Shown: positions 34,281-45,674, counted from the stretch's first letter. The stretch is DNA of 64,000 bases from Halegenticoccus tardaugens (GCF_004116405.1 NZ_SDIC01000001.1:682001-746000), one strand, 5' to 3'. Made by a program: numbers and translations. The notes: generated by a model from the letters alone, not told the origin.

Positions 34281-34757
34281 ATGTCAGTGAGACGCATGGG
34301 TTTGTACCACCGGATTCTCGTCCCGACGGACGGTTCGGCGGAGGGCGAGCGCGCCGTCTCGCACGCCGTCGATCTGGCGGAGGTCCACGGATCGACCGTG
34401 CACGCGCTGTACGTCATCAACACCGCCAACTTCGCCGGCCTCCCGATGGAGTCGTCGTGGGAAGGGATCGACGAGATGCTCCGACGCGACGCCGAAAAGG
34501 CGATCGCGGAGGTGGCGCGAATCGCCGAGGATCGGGGCGTTCCGATCGAGACGGCCGTCGTCGAGGGAACGCCGAGCAGGGAGATCGTCAGGTACGCGGA
34601 GCGCGAGGGGTGCGATCTCGTCGTGATGGGTACCCACGGCCGCGGCGGCATCGACCGCCTCCTCCTCGGCAGCGTCGCCGAAAAGGTCGTCCGCGGGTCG
34701 AACGTCCCCGTGATGACCGTCCGGGTCGGTCCGGAGCGCGCGGGCGAAGCCGACTGA
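34281..34757 (+). CDS. Universal stress protein (UspA family)
   Basis: 158 residues from ATG 34281, which has a GGAGG 6 nt upstream (34270-34274), a possible Shine-Dalgarno site; an ATG five codons later would give the usual compact N-terminus. First strand HRILVPTDGSAEGE, the ATP-binding loop VVMGTHGRGGIDRLLLGSVA with G-2x-G-9x-G(S) and strand VPVMTVRV. Binds ATP or AMP and usually works in stress tolerance. It converges on birA with a 32-bp gap. Confidence 0.9.
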   Translation: MSVRRMGLYHRILVPTDGSAEGERAVSHAVDLAEVHGSTVHALYVINTANFAGLPMESSWEGIDEMLRRDAEKAIAEVARIAEDRGVPIETAVVEGTPSREIVRYAEREGCDLVVMGTHGRGGIDRLLLGSVAEKVVRGSNVPVMTVRVGPERAGEAD

Positions 34758-34789
34758 GAGGGCGGATCGCGCGGAGCGGCCGCCTCGGC

Positions 34790-35929
34790 TCACGCCGGGC
34801 GGAGGTGCTCGCAGTCGCCCGCGTAGACGGTCTCCTCGCCCTCCGACGTCCGCACGACGAGCGCGCCTGGGAACTCGACGTCGATCGCCTCGCCCTCGAT
34901 GGTTCCCCCCGGCGTGTCGACGCGGACCCGTCGACCGAGCGTCAGCGCGTGCTCGCGCCACGCCGGGAGCACCTCCTCCGGCCGCTCGCGGAGGCGGTGG
35001 AGTTCCGACAGGAGCCGCTGGACGAACGCTCGCCGATCGACCGGTTCGCCGCGCTCTTCGAGGAGGCTCGTCGCCCTCGCCGGCAGGTCCGCTGCGTCGA
35101 CGTTCGCGTTCACGCCGACGCCGACGACGAGCCACGAGACCCGGTCGGCCTCGCCCTCCATCTCCGTGAGGACGCCGGCGAGCTTCCGACCGCCGCGGTC
35201 CGAGAATGCCTCCTTCTCCCCAGACTTCACGTCTGATTTGCCCCCGTTCGCGTCGCTCACGAGGACTCCGCCAGATTCAGCCTCTGGCGTGCCCTCGCTC
35301 GTTTCACTCACGAGGACTCTATCAGAGTTCGCCTCTGATTTGCCCTCGTTCGCGTCGCTCACGAGGACGCCGCCAGATTCAGCCTCTGGCGTGCCCTCGC
35401 TCGTTTCACTCACGAGGACGTCGTTCGGCCACTTGATCCCCGCGTCGACGCCGACCTCCCGGGCCGCGCGCGTCGTCGCAACGGCCGCCGCGAGGGTGAA
35501 CGCCGGGACGTGCGACGGGGGGCGCGACGGCCGGAGAACAAGGGAGAGCCAGACGCCGCCCGCGGGCGAGGACCACGGCCGGTCGAGCCGGCCGCGGCTG
35601 CCCGTCTGCTCGTCGGCGACGACCGCGACGTCCGCCGCGCCCTCCGCGGCCAGTTCCCGGGCGCGGTCGTTCGTGCTCCCGATGCTGTCGTGATACTCGA
35701 CGGCGTACGGCGCGTCGAGGCCGTACTCGATCGCCGCCCCGCCGTACTCCGGCAGGGACGCGATCCGGTACCCCGACCCGTCGCTCTCGATTCCGAACCC
35801 CTCTCCCCGCAGCGCCTCGACCTGCTTCCAGACCGCCGCCCGCGAGACGCCGAGGCTGTCTGCGAGCGCGGGACCCGAGACCGGGCCGGCGGCGAGGGCG
35901 TCGAGGAGGGCGCGTCGCGTGTCGGTCAT
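34790..35929 (-). CDS. birA: Biotin--[carboxylase] ligase with N-terminal HTH and an internal repeat insertion
   Basis: 379 residues. N-terminal winged helix (about 1-60, LADSLGVSRAAVWKQVEALR), then the ligase domain: STNDRAREL (85-93), the biotinyl-AMP loop TGSRGRLDRPWSS (109-121), IKWPND (165-170), and after an insertion GRKLAGVLTEM (from about 247), then a C-terminal SH3-like domain. It attaches biotin to PccA, encoded 70 bp upstream in the same direction. Residues 174-246 are an extra low-complexity acidic segment formed by a 51-bp repeat placed exactly between KWPNDVLV and RKLAG, a surface turn. The rest is intact, so the enzyme is likely functional. Upstream in-frame ATG (35956) rejected in favour of MTDTRRALLD. 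Confidence 0.93.
   Translation of the reverse strand: MTDTRRALLDALAAGPVSGPALADSLGVSRAAVWKQVEALRGEGFGIESDGSGYRIASLPEYGGAAIEYGLDAPYAVEYHDSIGSTNDRARELAAEGAADVAVVADEQTGSRGRLDRPWSSPAGGVWLSLVLRPSRPPSHVPAFTLAAAVATTRAAREVGVDAGIKWPNDVLVSETSEGTPEAESGGVLVSDANEGKSEANSDRVLVSETSEGTPEAESGGVLVSDANGGKSDVKSGEKEAFSDRGGRKLAGVLTEMEGEADRVSWLVVGVGVNANVDAADLPARATSLLEERGEPVDRRAFVQRLLSELHRLRERPEEVLPAWREHALTLGRRVRVDTPGGTIEGEAIDVEFPGALVVRTSEGEETVYAGDCEHLRPA
35219..35421. repeat. In-frame 51-bp-period hairpin repeat inside birA
   Basis: Four units start at 35219, 35270, 35321 and 35372. Each has an inverted repeat with 7-nt loop: GCCAGA/TCTGGC in units 2 and 4, ATCAGA/TCTGAT in unit 3, and a CAGAC/GTCTG variant in unit 1. 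Between the hairpins is a conserved linker ending CACGAGGAC. Units 2 and 4 are near-identical (102-bp period). In protein each unit reads as 17 residues ending VLV, e.g. SETSEGTPEAESGGVLV. Codons such as TCT, GAA, AAA, AGA are unlike the host gene, suggesting an inserted and amplified element. Confidence 0.85.
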
Positions 35930-35999
35930 GTACCGGGATACGCGAAGGGGGATCAAGAAGCAACCGCAGATCGTTCCGGCGCGTCCTCGCCGACGCCGC

Positions 36000-37799
<1,800 letters not shown>

Positions 37800-38084
37800 C
37801 GTTTTCCCTCCGAATCAAAGATATCATCGAACCTTCCTGGTATTTTGTACGGTTATTACTGATCGATACGTGGTCCACCATTTTCGGACGAGCTACCTCA
37901 TTCTGTCGGTCCCGATCGGCGCGCGACGCTTCCGAAGACCGCTCGTAGAGAGTCGGGGAGCGACACCGTAGTCCTTTCCCCGGCTCTCGGCGAACGGATC
38001 GGCCGACGGGAGCGGGTGCTATTTAAACGGCACGTATACCCAGCCCCGTCGTCTACTACCGCGCCAGCCGACGTTCCACACGCT

Positions 38085-38576
38085 ATGTCCGTGACCATGG
38101 AGGAGTTCTTCGTCGAGGGGCTGCGAAAGATGTACTACACCGAACAGCAACTCGTCGACGCGCTGGAGGAACTGGAGGGCGGGTCGACCGACGACGAGGT
38201 CAAGCAAGCGTTCTCGGAACACCGCGGCGAGACGCAGGAACACGTCCAGCGACTCGAAGAGGCCTTCGAGTCCGTCGGCGAGGACCCACGGGCCGAGGAG
38301 GACGCGATCGTCGACGCGATGATCCAGGAACACGAGGAGTTCGTCGGCCGCGACCCCGACGAGGACGTGCTCGAACGGTTCAACATCGCGGCCGGCCAGA
38401 AGTCCGAGCACTACGAGATCGCCGCCTACGGGAACCTCATCCCCATCGCCGACGAACTCGGACACGACGGCGTCGCGGATACGCTGGAGCAGAATCTCCG
38501 CGAGGAGCAGGACGCGCTGGAGCAACTCTCCGAGATCGGCGAGGAGTTCGACCGCAGCGACGACCCGGGCGTCTGA
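38085..38576 (+). CDS. YciE/YciF (DUF892) ferritin-like protein
   Basis: 163 residues from ATG 38085 (MSVTMEEFFVEGLRKMYYTE). Four-helix ferritin-like fold: carboxylate/His motifs FVEGLRKMYYTEQQLVDALEEL, HRGETQEHVQRLEEAFE, MIQEHEEFV and KSEHYEIAAYGNLIPIADELG give the di-iron site spacing of the YciF stress family. Bacterial relatives are stress induced; a role in oxidative or osmotic response is likely, not proven. TATA-like TATTTAAAC at 38021-38029 gives a leader of about 30 nt. It lies between the pccA and pccBX genes but on the other strand. Confidence 0.8.
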   Translation: MSVTMEEFFVEGLRKMYYTEQQLVDALEELEGGSTDDEVKQAFSEHRGETQEHVQRLEEAFESVGEDPRAEEDAIVDAMIQEHEEFVGRDPDEDVLERFNIAAGQKSEHYEIAAYGNLIPIADELGHDGVADTLEQNLREEQDALEQLSEIGEEFDRSDDPGV

Positions 38577-38653
38577 TCCGGGGACCCTCCGGCGGTCGAG
38601 GACGATCCCGAATCCCGAGTTTTTCGGCGCGAAATCGCGGGCAGAGACCTCCC

Positions 38654-38941
38654 TCAGAAGCGCGCCGTCCGTCCGGCGGCGGTCCACGCGTCCGTCGGCG
38701 CGCGGTCGGGGACGCGGACGTTCCGTCCCTGCAACTGGTCGACCCGACCCGCAAAGGTCCACCTTTCGCCGTCCCACGTCTCCGCGTCGTCTTCGGCCGC
38801 CGCGGCCAGTTCCTGATCGCGCAGGTGCGCGCCGATGGCGGCGACGATGGCCGCCGCCTCCTCGCTGTCGGCGTCGGCGGGCAGGTCGAGCGCGGCGGCG
38901 AGGGCGTCGACGTCCGGGACCTCAGATCGGAAGGTTGCCAT
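38654..38941 (-). CDS. pccX: Propionyl-CoA carboxylase small subunit PccX
   Basis: 95 residues from [20 protein letters not shown] small acidic helical N-terminus with [22 protein letters not shown], then [20 protein letters not shown] near the C-terminus, the pattern of the third, haloarchaea-specific subunit needed for propionyl-CoA carboxylase activity in Haloferax mediterranei; it loosely resembles the epsilon subunits of actinobacterial carboxylases. The first 20 nt overlap the end of pccB, so translation is coupled. Confidence 0.8.
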   Translation of the reverse strand: MATFRSEVPDVDALAAALDLPADADSEEAAAIVAAIGAHLRDQELAAAAEDDAETWDGERWTFAGRVDQLQGRNVRVPDRAPTDAWTAAGRTARF

Positions 38942-40466
38942 GCTTCTTGTCGGGGTAGGATTTTCGCTTGCTCTTTAGCATCTCTAGGTCCTCGATGAGC
39001 CGCGCCCGCGTCTCCGTCGGCTCGATCACGTCGTCGAGGAATCCCCGATCGGCCGCCGTGTAGGGGTTCGCGAACTCCTCGCGGTACTCGTCGATGAGGT
39101 CCTGTCGGCGCGCCTCGGCGTCGCTCGCCTCCGCCAGTTCCTTGCGGTAGAGGATGTTCACCGCGCCCTGCGGCCCCATCACGGCGATCTCGGCGGTCGG
39201 CCACGCGTAGTTCACGTCCGCGCCGAGGTGCTTCGAGGCCATGACGTCGTACGCGCCGCCGTAGGCCTTCCGCGTGATGACCGTCAGCAGGGGCACGGTC
39301 GCCTCCGAGTAGGCGTAGAGGAGTTTCGCGCCGTGGCGGATGATGCCGCCGTGCTCCTGGTCGGTGCCGGGGAGAAAGCCCGGCACGTCGACGAGCGTCA
39401 GGATCGGGACGTTGAACGCGTCGCAAAAGCGGACGAAGCGCGCGCCCTTCTCGCTGGCTTCGATGTCGAGCGTCCCGGCGTTGACCCGCGGCTGGTTGGC
39501 GACGATTCCCACCGACCGGCCGTCCAGGCGAGCGAACCCGACGACGACGTTCTTCGCGAAGTCGTCGTGGACCTCGAAGAACGACCCCTCGTCGACGACG
39601 TGATCGACGACGTCCGTCATGTCGTAGGGCTTTCGCGGCTGGTCGGGGACGATGGTGTTGAGTTCCTCGGCGGCGCGCTCGGGGTCGTCCCACGGGTCGA
39701 CCCGCGGCGGATCCTCGACGTTGTTCTGGGGCAGGTACGACAGCAGGAGCGCGATCTTGTCGAGCGCCTCCTCCTCGGAGTCGACCGCGAAGTGGGCGAC
39801 CCCGCTCGTCGAGCTGTGGGCCACCGCGCCGCCGAGCTCCTCGAAGGAGACCTCCTCGCCCGTGACCGTCTTGATCACGTCCGGTCCGGTGATGAACATG
39901 TGGCTCGTGTCCTTCACCATGAAGACGAAGTCCGTGATCGCTGGCGAGTAGACCGCCCCGCCGGCGCAGGGGCCCATGATGGCCGAGATCTGCGGGACGA
40001 CGCCGCTCGCCTCGGTGTTCCGGCGGAAGATCTCGCCGAAGCCGCCGAGGCTCCCGACGCCCTCCTGAATGCGGGCCCCGGCGGAGTCGTTGAGGCCGAC
40101 GACCGGCGCGCCGACCTCCACCGCCTTGTCCATCACCTTGCACACCTTCTCGGCGAAGACCTCTCCGAGCGATCCCCCGAAGACGGTAAAGTCGTGGGCG
40201 AAGACGAACACGGTCCGGCCGTTGACCTCGCCGTAGCCGGTGACGACGCCGTCGCCGTACAGCTGTTTTTCCTCCATGCCGAACTTGTGCGTCCGGTGGG
40301 TGCGGAACCGGTCGAACTCGTTGAAGGTACCGTCGTCGAGGAAGTAGTCGATCCGCTCGCGGGCCGTCATCTTCCCCTTGTCGTGTTGGGACTCGATCCG
40401 CTCTTCTCCGCCGCCCTCGAACGCCTCCTCTCGTTTTCGGCGGAGTTCGTCGATCCGGTCCTCCAT
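38922..40466 (-). CDS. pccB: Propionyl-CoA carboxylase beta (carboxyltransferase) subunit
   Basis: 514 residues from [19 protein letters not shown]. Crotonase-fold carboxyltransferase: oxyanion-hole glycines in [16 protein letters not shown] and [18 protein letters not shown], with [17 protein letters not shown] and [20 protein letters not shown] between. It moves the carboxyl group from biotin to propionyl-CoA or acetyl-CoA, feeding methylmalonyl-CoA and 3-hydroxypropionate or PHBV routes. The ATG at 40466 is preferred over an upstream one by family alignment. Divergent transcription of nothing: about 200 bp upstream lead to S17e. Confidence 0.95.
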   Translation of the reverse strand: MEDRIDELRRKREEAFEGGGEERIESQHDKGKMTARERIDYFLDDGTFNEFDRFRTHRTHKFGMEEKQLYGDGVVTGYGEVNGRTVFVFAHDFTVFGGSLGEVFAEKVCKVMDKAVEVGAPVVGLNDSAGARIQEGVGSLGGFGEIFRRNTEASGVVPQISAIMGPCAGGAVYSPAITDFVFMVKDTSHMFITGPDVIKTVTGEEVSFEELGGAVAHSSTSGVAHFAVDSEEEALDKIALLLSYLPQNNVEDPPRVDPWDDPERAAEELNTIVPDQPRKPYDMTDVVDHVVDEGSFFEVHDDFAKNVVVGFARLDGRSVGIVANQPRVNAGTLDIEASEKGARFVRFCDAFNVPILTLVDVPGFLPGTDQEHGGIIRHGAKLLYAYSEATVPLLTVITRKAYGGAYDVMASKHLGADVNYAWPTAEIAVMGPQGAVNILYRKELAEASDAEARRQDLIDEYREEFANPYTAADRGFLDDVIEPTETRARLIEDLEMLKSKRKSYPDKKHGNLPI

Positions 40467-40664
40467 CGTCACGTCGGACCACCTTCGGTCATTGTGGGAG
40501 ACATGCACGACCCACCTCAAAAAGGATTCCGCAAAACGGCAAAAACCGGTTCGTCGTCCGTCGAATTCTCGCCCGTCGAAACGCCGCCCCGACGTCGTCG
40601 GGGCGCGCCGTCGCGGACGGCACGGCCGCTGGCGGCTGGCGTCGTCAGGAGTACGCGATCGGTA

Positions 40665-40859
40665 TTAGGCTTCCGCTCGAATGCCCGCTTTCTTGCGCGT
40701 GACGTAGCCGGCGATGCGGTTTCGGACCTCCTTCGACTCGACGTTCGTCAGCTTCTCGACGCTCTCTTTGTTCGTCTCGAAGTCGGTGTTGAACGCCTCC
40801 GGGTACCGTTCGAGCAGGAGGTTCCCCATCTGTTTGACGTACTTCGGTTTGATCGCCAT
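40665..40859 (-). CDS. rps17e: 30S ribosomal protein S17e
   Basis: 64 residues, MAIKPKYVKQMGNLLLERYP, then ETNKESVEKLTNVESKEVRNR and the GYVTRKKAG ending, the archaeal/eukaryotic S17e family (absent from bacteria). Small subunit protein. It is the last gene of the minus-strand group that includes cofD and DUF447; separated by 94 bp from DUF447, so it may also have an own promoter. Confidence 0.95.
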   Translation of the reverse strand: MAIKPKYVKQMGNLLLERYPEAFNTDFETNKESVEKLTNVESKEVRNRIAGYVTRKKAGIRAEA

Positions 40860-40953
40860 GCCGGAGGATTTCCCGGAGAGCCACTAAAACGATTCGTTCC
40901 GCGCCTCCGATCCGTCCGTCTCGCTCGTACGTCGCGGCCGCGGCGTTCGCTCG

Positions 40954-41595
40954 TCACGCGTCGTCGTGCTCTTCGCGCGCCCGGCGACGCTCGCGCCAAC
41001 CGGTGATCTCGCCGAGGCGTTCGAACGCCTCGACCTCCGCGGGACCGCCGCACGTTCGGACCGTCTCCTCGAAGTACGCCAGCCGATCCAACAGCGCGTC
41101 CGCGTCGTACGACGGCACGTCGAGCCGCGAGGCGGCCACGGTGGCGTCGATCACGGCGTACAGCCCCCGGTTGATGGTCGGTACCCGCTCGCGCAGGACG
41201 GCGCTCTCGATCGGATCGAGTTCCCACCGCTCGCGGCGCGTCCCCTCCACGTCGTCGCTCTCGACGCGCGTCGCGCGCACTTCGACCCACGCGTCGGCAC
41301 CGGGCAACACCGGCTCGTCCTCCTCGCGGATCGTCAGCGCGGCGTCGACGAACTCCCGCGGGTCGGACGTGAACTGCACCACGCCGCCGCCCCGCCGGTG
41401 GAAGTTGCGGCGAGTTCGGGTGTTCCCCCACGTCGTCGCAGTGACGAGTTCCCCCGCAGCGGCGGGCGCGCGGAGCCCGAGCGCGGCCACGTTCCAGCGC
41501 CCGTTCGGTCCGAGCGTCGCGACGACCGACTCCGTGACGCCGCGGAGGTCGACCGGCCACGCCGCGCCGGCCGCGACCGAATCGTCCCCGCTCAC
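40954..41595 (-). CDS. DUF447 flavoprotein-like protein (GTG start)
   Basis: 213 residues if translation begins at GTG 41595. The first strand LRGVTESVVATLGPNGRWNV and TATTWGNTRTRRNFHRRGGG match the DUF447 family of archaeal FMN-binding split-barrel proteins, also found near methanopterin biosynthesis genes in methylotrophs. GTG overlaps the TGA stop of the upstream gene (GTGA), which supports that start and coupling. Function is uncharacterised; association with C1 or cofactor pathways is known from gene context in other organisms. Confidence 0.8.
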   Translation of the reverse strand: MSGDDSVAAGAAWPVDLRGVTESVVATLGPNGRWNVAALGLRAPAAAGELVTATTWGNTRTRRNFHRRGGGVVQFTSDPREFVDAALTIREEDEPVLPGADAWVEVRATRVESDDVEGTRRERWELDPIESAVLRERVPTINRGLYAVIDATVAASRLDVPSYDADALLDRLAYFEETVRTCGGPAEVEAFERLGEITGWRERRRAREEHDDA

Positions 41596-42461
41596 ACCGC
41601 CACCCCCCGTTCGAGCGCGACGAAGAGCGCGGCGGCGGTGATGTCCGCGGTCGTCCCCGGGTTGCGGCCGTCGGCGACGAGTTCGTCGGCGAGCGCGGCG
41701 ACCGCCTCGGGATCGCCGCGCACCGCCGCGGCCCGCCGGCTGACGTCCGCCGCGACGGCCTCGCCGTGCTGGACGGCGACGAGCGAGTCCGGCTCCTCGG
41801 CGAGCAGATCGAGGAAGGTGCGCGCCGCCCGGTCGAGCACCGGGCCGTCGTCGGCGAGGATCCCCTCCGCGGCGCCGAACGTCCGCCGAAACTCCCCGGT
41901 CCACTCGCGGGCGTTCCCGTCGCGGTCGGCGCTCATCTCCATCACGTCGTACAGCGTCAGTTCGCGCTCCCTGAGCGCCGGGATCGCCTCCCCACCCCGG
42001 CGAACGTCGAGGTCCCCCGCGCCCGCCGGCGGATCGCCGACGGCCACGTTCGCGTGTTCGAACGCGCGGTAGAATCCGGCGGCGTCCTCGACGGTCGTCG
42101 ACTCGGCGACGGCGGCGGCTCCCCCGGGCGTGAGATCCCCTCCGGCCGCGGCGCTCACGAGCGGAACGAGGAGCAGGAGGCAGCCGAACTGGGTGTTTCC
42201 GCCGCCCTGCCTCGCGGCCATCCCCGCGACCGCGCGCTCGAACGCCTCGCCGACCGGCGCGCCAGCCGCGGCCCGGTCGAGTCCCCGACGCGCGCCCACC
42301 GCGCCCGCGAGAAAGTGCTCGAACCGGAGGTCCGGAAAGTCGCGGCGGCGGTCGACGTTCCCGGGCTTCGGCGTGCCCGCGACTTCGAGCAGGAGCGCGA
42401 GCTCCGCGTGCTCTGCGGGCGAAAACGACGCACCCCGCCGACCGTCGTCGTCTTCCGTCAT
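41592..42461 (-). CDS. Triphosphoribosyl-dephospho-CoA synthase (CitG/MdcB)-like protein
   Basis: 289 residues. Family pattern: LLLEVAGTPKPGNVDRRRDF, FLAGAVGARRGL, GGGNTQFGCLLLLVPL, and YRAFEHANVAVGDPP. In bacteria CitG makes the prosthetic group of citrate lyase or malonate decarboxylase, but no such enzyme is adjacent here, and haloarchaea are not known to have one. It overlaps the neighbours on both sides by 4 nt (ATGA and GTGA). Archaeal members occur near C1 cofactor genes, so the substrate is probably different from the bacterial one. Confidence 0.8.
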   Translation of the reverse strand: MTEDDDGRRGASFSPAEHAELALLLEVAGTPKPGNVDRRRDFPDLRFEHFLAGAVGARRGLDRAAAGAPVGEAFERAVAGMAARQGGGNTQFGCLLLLVPLVSAAAGGDLTPGGAAAVAESTTVEDAAGFYRAFEHANVAVGDPPAGAGDLDVRRGGEAIPALRERELTLYDVMEMSADRDGNAREWTGEFRRTFGAAEGILADDGPVLDRAARTFLDLLAEEPDSLVAVQHGEAVAADVSRRAAAVRGDPEAVAALADELVADGRNPGTTADITAAALFVALERGVAV

Positions 42462-43234
42462 CGCGTCGCCCCCGTCGCCGGTTCGACCCGTCCGTCGAAC
42501 CACTCCTCGACCGCCGCCCGCACGCGGTTGAGCACGCGCGGGTCGTCGCTCGGCCGGCCGACGCTCACCGCGTCCGCGCCGTGGTCGAGGTACTCGCGGA
42601 CCGTCTCCCGATTCCTGACGCCGTTGTTGGCGATCAGCAACAGCCCCTCCGACTCGGCGACCCGCGCGACCTCGCCGACGATGGGCTCCGAATCCATCGC
42701 GTCCACGTGGATCGCGTCCGCGCCGGCCGCGGCGACCGCCCGCGCCGTCTCGGGGAGGTCGACGCCCGGGACCCCCGCGCGGACCTTCACGCTCACCGTC
42801 GCGCCCGTTTCGCCGGCGGCGGCGACGTACTCGCACAGGCGATCCGCGTCGCGCAGGAGCGTCTCGCCGCAGCCGACGGCGCAGAGTTCCGCCTGCCGAC
42901 AGTGGGCGTTGAGTTCGAGGACCGCGTCGCGGGCGGCGCAGATGCGCGCCGCCCGCCGGACGGGCTCGACCGTCGCGCTCCGGACGTTGACGCCGGCCCG
43001 CAGGGGCGCGCCGTCCAGCTTCGACAGCTCGCGATCCAGAAAGGCGAACGGGTCGTCGGGCAGGAACTCCGTCCGGTCCCGATCCGCCGCCATCGCGGCG
43101 GCGGCCTCCCGCGAGTCGGCGTCGAGGGCGATCCCACCGAGGAACGCCATTCCGGCGTACTCGGCGGCGTTCAGCGCCCACTCGGCGTCCGACCGTCCGC
43201 TCAGGCTCGCGAGCGCGACGCGCGGCTCGAACAC
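42458..43234 (-). CDS. tRNA-dihydrouridine synthase-like (Dus family) protein (GTG start)
   Basis: 258 residues from GTG 43234, 2 bp after cofD. TIM-barrel flavoprotein with VFEPRVALASLSG, LELNAHCRQAELCAVGCGE, VSVKVRAGVPGVDLPETARA and LIANNGVRNRETVREYLDHG, ADAVSVGRPSDDPRV. Related to Dus but shorter and with altered tRNA-binding part, as in an archaeal subfamily seen beside cofactor genes. The catalytic Cys of Dus may be one of the CRQAELC region cysteines. Substrate uncertain. An internal Met (MAFLGG) was rejected since it would remove the first barrel strand. Confidence 0.75.
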   Translation of the reverse strand: MFEPRVALASLSGRSDAEWALNAAEYAGMAFLGGIALDADSREAAAAMAADRDRTEFLPDDPFAFLDRELSKLDGAPLRAGVNVRSATVEPVRRAARICAARDAVLELNAHCRQAELCAVGCGETLLRDADRLCEYVAAAGETGATVSVKVRAGVPGVDLPETARAVAAAGADAIHVDAMDSEPIVGEVARVAESEGLLLIANNGVRNRETVREYLDHGADAVSVGRPSDDPRVLNRVRAAVEEWFDGRVEPATGATR

Positions 43235-43236
43235 GG

Positions 43237-44229
43237 TCAGGCGACCTCCCGGAGCGCGTCGTCGACCGCCCGGGCGACGCGCGCCGCGTCCTCGGGGCCG
43301 TCCATCCGGGTGTCCGTCCGAACGACCGGTCGATCGAGGTCGGTGCCGTCGGCCTCGTCGAGCACGAACGCGTCGGCGAAGGGGTAGGCCTCGGCGACGC
43401 CCGCGGTGCTCGCCTCGTAGCCGACGCCGCGCATGAGTTCCGCGGCGGGACCGGAGAAGACGCGGTCCTCGACGAACGGCGAGACGGCGACGACGGGCGT
43501 CGCGTCGAGCGCCTCGCGAACGCCCGGCAGGGCGAGCATGGGACCGATGCTGGTGACGGGGTTCGACGGCCCGACGACGACCGGCGCGGCGAGGGCGGCG
43601 AGGGTCTCCGCGGTCGGTTCGGCCGACTCGGCCCCGCGAAACTCCACGTCCTCGACGGCCGGGTCGCCCCGCCGCGCGACCCAGTACTCCTGGAAGTGCA
43701 TTTCGCCCTCGTCCGTGCGGACGATCGTCGCCACCGGGTCGTCGCTCATCGGCACGAGATCGAGGTCGAGCCCGAACGCGTCCGCGAGCGTTCGCGTGAC
43801 CTCCGTGAGCGTGCGCCCCTCGTCGAGGAGGCTCGTCCGCGTGACGTGGACCGCGCGGTCGCGGTCGCCGATCGTCATGAACTCCGCGACGCCGGAAAAG
43901 CGCCGCCACCGGGCGATCTCGCGCCCGTTCGTCTGCGCGTCGTCGGGGAGGTACCGCGGGCCGCGTTCGAGGCCCGCCGCCTCCGCGATGCGGAACAGTT
44001 CGGCGTTCGTCTCGCGCGTGTCGCCGTCGATCCCCCACCACGTCCCCCGGTCGAGGACGCCGCCGCCGTGAAAGAGCACCGTATCGAGGTCCGGACAGAC
44101 CAGGAGGCCGCCGAGTTCGACGTCGTCGCCGGTGTTGCCGACGACGGTCGTGGCGGCCGGATCGAACACCCGCGCCGCGCCGTCGAGGAGCTTCGGCGTG
44201 CCGGTCCCCCCGGCGAGGAAGGTGAGCAT
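43237..44229 (-). CDS. cofD: 2-phospho-L-lactate transferase (coenzyme F420 biosynthesis)
   Basis: 330 residues, beginning [18 protein letters not shown], the substrate-binding glycine-rich loop, followed by [29 protein letters not shown] [14 protein letters not shown] and [16 protein letters not shown]. It joins the lactyl phosphate unit to FO to give F420-0. Adjacent genes overlap or are 2 bp apart, so F420 synthesis may be tied to the unknown cofactor functions downstream. Other cof genes are elsewhere. Confidence 0.95.
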   Translation of the reverse strand: MLTFLAGGTGTPKLLDGAARVFDPAATTVVGNTGDDVELGGLLVCPDLDTVLFHGGGVLDRGTWWGIDGDTRETNAELFRIAEAAGLERGPRYLPDDAQTNGREIARWRRFSGVAEFMTIGDRDRAVHVTRTSLLDEGRTLTEVTRTLADAFGLDLDLVPMSDDPVATIVRTDEGEMHFQEYWVARRGDPAVEDVEFRGAESAEPTAETLAALAAPVVVGPSNPVTSIGPMLALPGVREALDATPVVAVSPFVEDRVFSGPAAELMRGVGYEASTAGVAEAYPFADAFVLDEADGTDLDRPVVRTDTRMDGPEDAARVARAVDDALREVA

Positions 44230-44282
44230 GGTCGGCGTTGGACGGGCGACGATTTGTATCCTCCCCTCGCGGACGAGACGGG

Positions 44283-45674
44283 TCAGTACCCGTACTCGGA
44301 TTCTTTCAGCTGGACGTACCGACCCTTCCGGAACCTGTACTTTCGCTTTTTGTACGCCGACACCAGCTTCACCGCGTTCACCCCGGCGGCCATCTTCCGC
44401 GCTTCGAACAACCGCAGCCCCTCGCCTTCGACCATGAGGTTTCTCGCAGTTTTGAACGCCCAGTCCCAGTCGGCCGGACCGTAGTCGTGAACCACGTCCG
44501 CCATGGAGACGTTCCGCAGCACCTCGTCGCCGATGGCGACCTTCCAGCGGTCGTTGTACGTCGAGAGGTCGCCCGCGGCGGCGAGTTCGCCCGCGATGGC
44601 CCCGGTCCGAACGGCGACGTGGTCGCCGCCCTCGTGGAACGCGGAGGTGGCCCCCATCGCCCCGCCGACGACCGCGACGCCGGCCTTCGTCGGCGAGTCG
44701 ATCGGGCGCGTCGAGGAGATGGGGTACGTCTCCGTCCCCTTCGCCTTCCCCCGGTTTTCGACCAGCGGAAAGTCGGTCTCGACGTCGTACTCGTCGCCGT
44801 ACTCCAGTTCCAAGAGGCGGCGGACGTACTCGCGGCCCGGCGGGATGCGTTCGTCGTCCGGGCGGAGCAGCGCGTACTCGTCCCGGTCGTCGATCTCGTC
44901 GATGTCGAGCGCGATGGGCATCGTCAGCCCGATCCGCGCCACGCCGTCGTCGTTCGGAAAGATCCACGGGTAGGCGGTGTGGCCGGGCATGTACCCCCAC
45001 CAGAACCTGATCGCGCCGCTGACCTCCTCGTACACCTCCGGCGGAAGGCGGCGGTGCTCCTGGTAGGCGATGTGGTTCGCCCGCGTGGAGGCCAGCCGCT
45101 CCGAGGCCTTCTCGCCGTCAGGGAGGTACTCGTCGAGGACGCGGTTCGTCACCGTCCGCTGGGGGCCGTCCGCGAGGATCAGCACGTCCGCGCCGAGGTC
45201 GGTGCCGTCCTTGAGGCGGACGACGTGGCGGGGGTCCGACCCGGTCGCGTCGAGGTCGGTGTCGACGCCCTTGACGGACGCTTTGACGCGGTACCCCGCG
45301 CCCGCCTCCTCCGCGCGTTCGCGGAGCCAATCGTCGAACCGCGCGCGGTGGAACGTGTACCCAAAAGCGTCGTAGGACGACTCGATGCCGGTCTTCCGGA
45401 GCGTCAGTGACTCGGTGGGGCCGACGAACTCCGCGCGGTCGAGGTCGTGGAGGACGATCCCGTCCGGCATCTCGTTGGGGTGGATGCCCATGATGTCGAC
45501 CCAGTAGTCGAGGATGCCGGCCGCGTCCGTCGAGTCCGGCCCGAGCCCCTCCCGGTCGGCCCGCGGAACCCCCTTTTCGAGGACGACGGCCTCCGCGCCG
45601 GCCGAGGCGGCGGCGTGCGCCGCGGACGAGCCGGCGGGGCCGCCCCCCACGATGGCGACGTCTACGTGCTTCAT
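44283..45674 (-). CDS. Geranylgeranyl reductase family FAD-dependent oxidoreductase
   Basis: 463 residues. N-terminal FAD loop [20 protein letters not shown], later [20 protein letters not shown] (second FAD motif) and [20 protein letters not shown], the conserved substrate-side block of geranylgeranyl reductases. Such enzymes saturate the isoprenoid chains of archaeal lipids or of quinones and carotenoids. The C-terminus is basic and helical ([15 protein letters not shown]), likely membrane-associating. 53 bp before cofD on the same strand, so it may lead the operon; the N-terminal start at ATG 45674 is unambiguous. Confidence 0.88.
   Translation of the reverse strand: MKHVDVAIVGGGPAGSSAAHAAASAGAEAVVLEKGVPRADREGLGPDSTDAAGILDYWVDIMGIHPNEMPDGIVLHDLDRAEFVGPTESLTLRKTGIESSYDAFGYTFHRARFDDWLRERAEEAGAGYRVKASVKGVDTDLDATGSDPRHVVRLKDGTDLGADVLILADGPQRTVTNRVLDEYLPDGEKASERLASTRANHIAYQEHRRLPPEVYEEVSGAIRFWWGYMPGHTAYPWIFPNDDGVARIGLTMPIALDIDEIDDRDEYALLRPDDERIPPGREYVRRLLELEYGDEYDVETDFPLVENRGKAKGTETYPISSTRPIDSPTKAGVAVVGGAMGATSAFHEGGDHVAVRTGAIAGELAAAGDLSTYNDRWKVAIGDEVLRNVSMADVVHDYGPADWDWAFKTARNLMVEGEGLRLFEARKMAAGVNAVKLVSAYKKRKYRFRKGRYVQLKESEYGY

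Noticed and set aside
35219..35421. CRISPR array
   Set aside because: The 51-bp units are contiguous coding repeats without variable spacers, and there are no cas genes in the window.
39228..41006. 592-codon plus-strand frame across pccB and S17e
   Set aside because: Antisense to recognised genes, no hydrophobic core or motifs.
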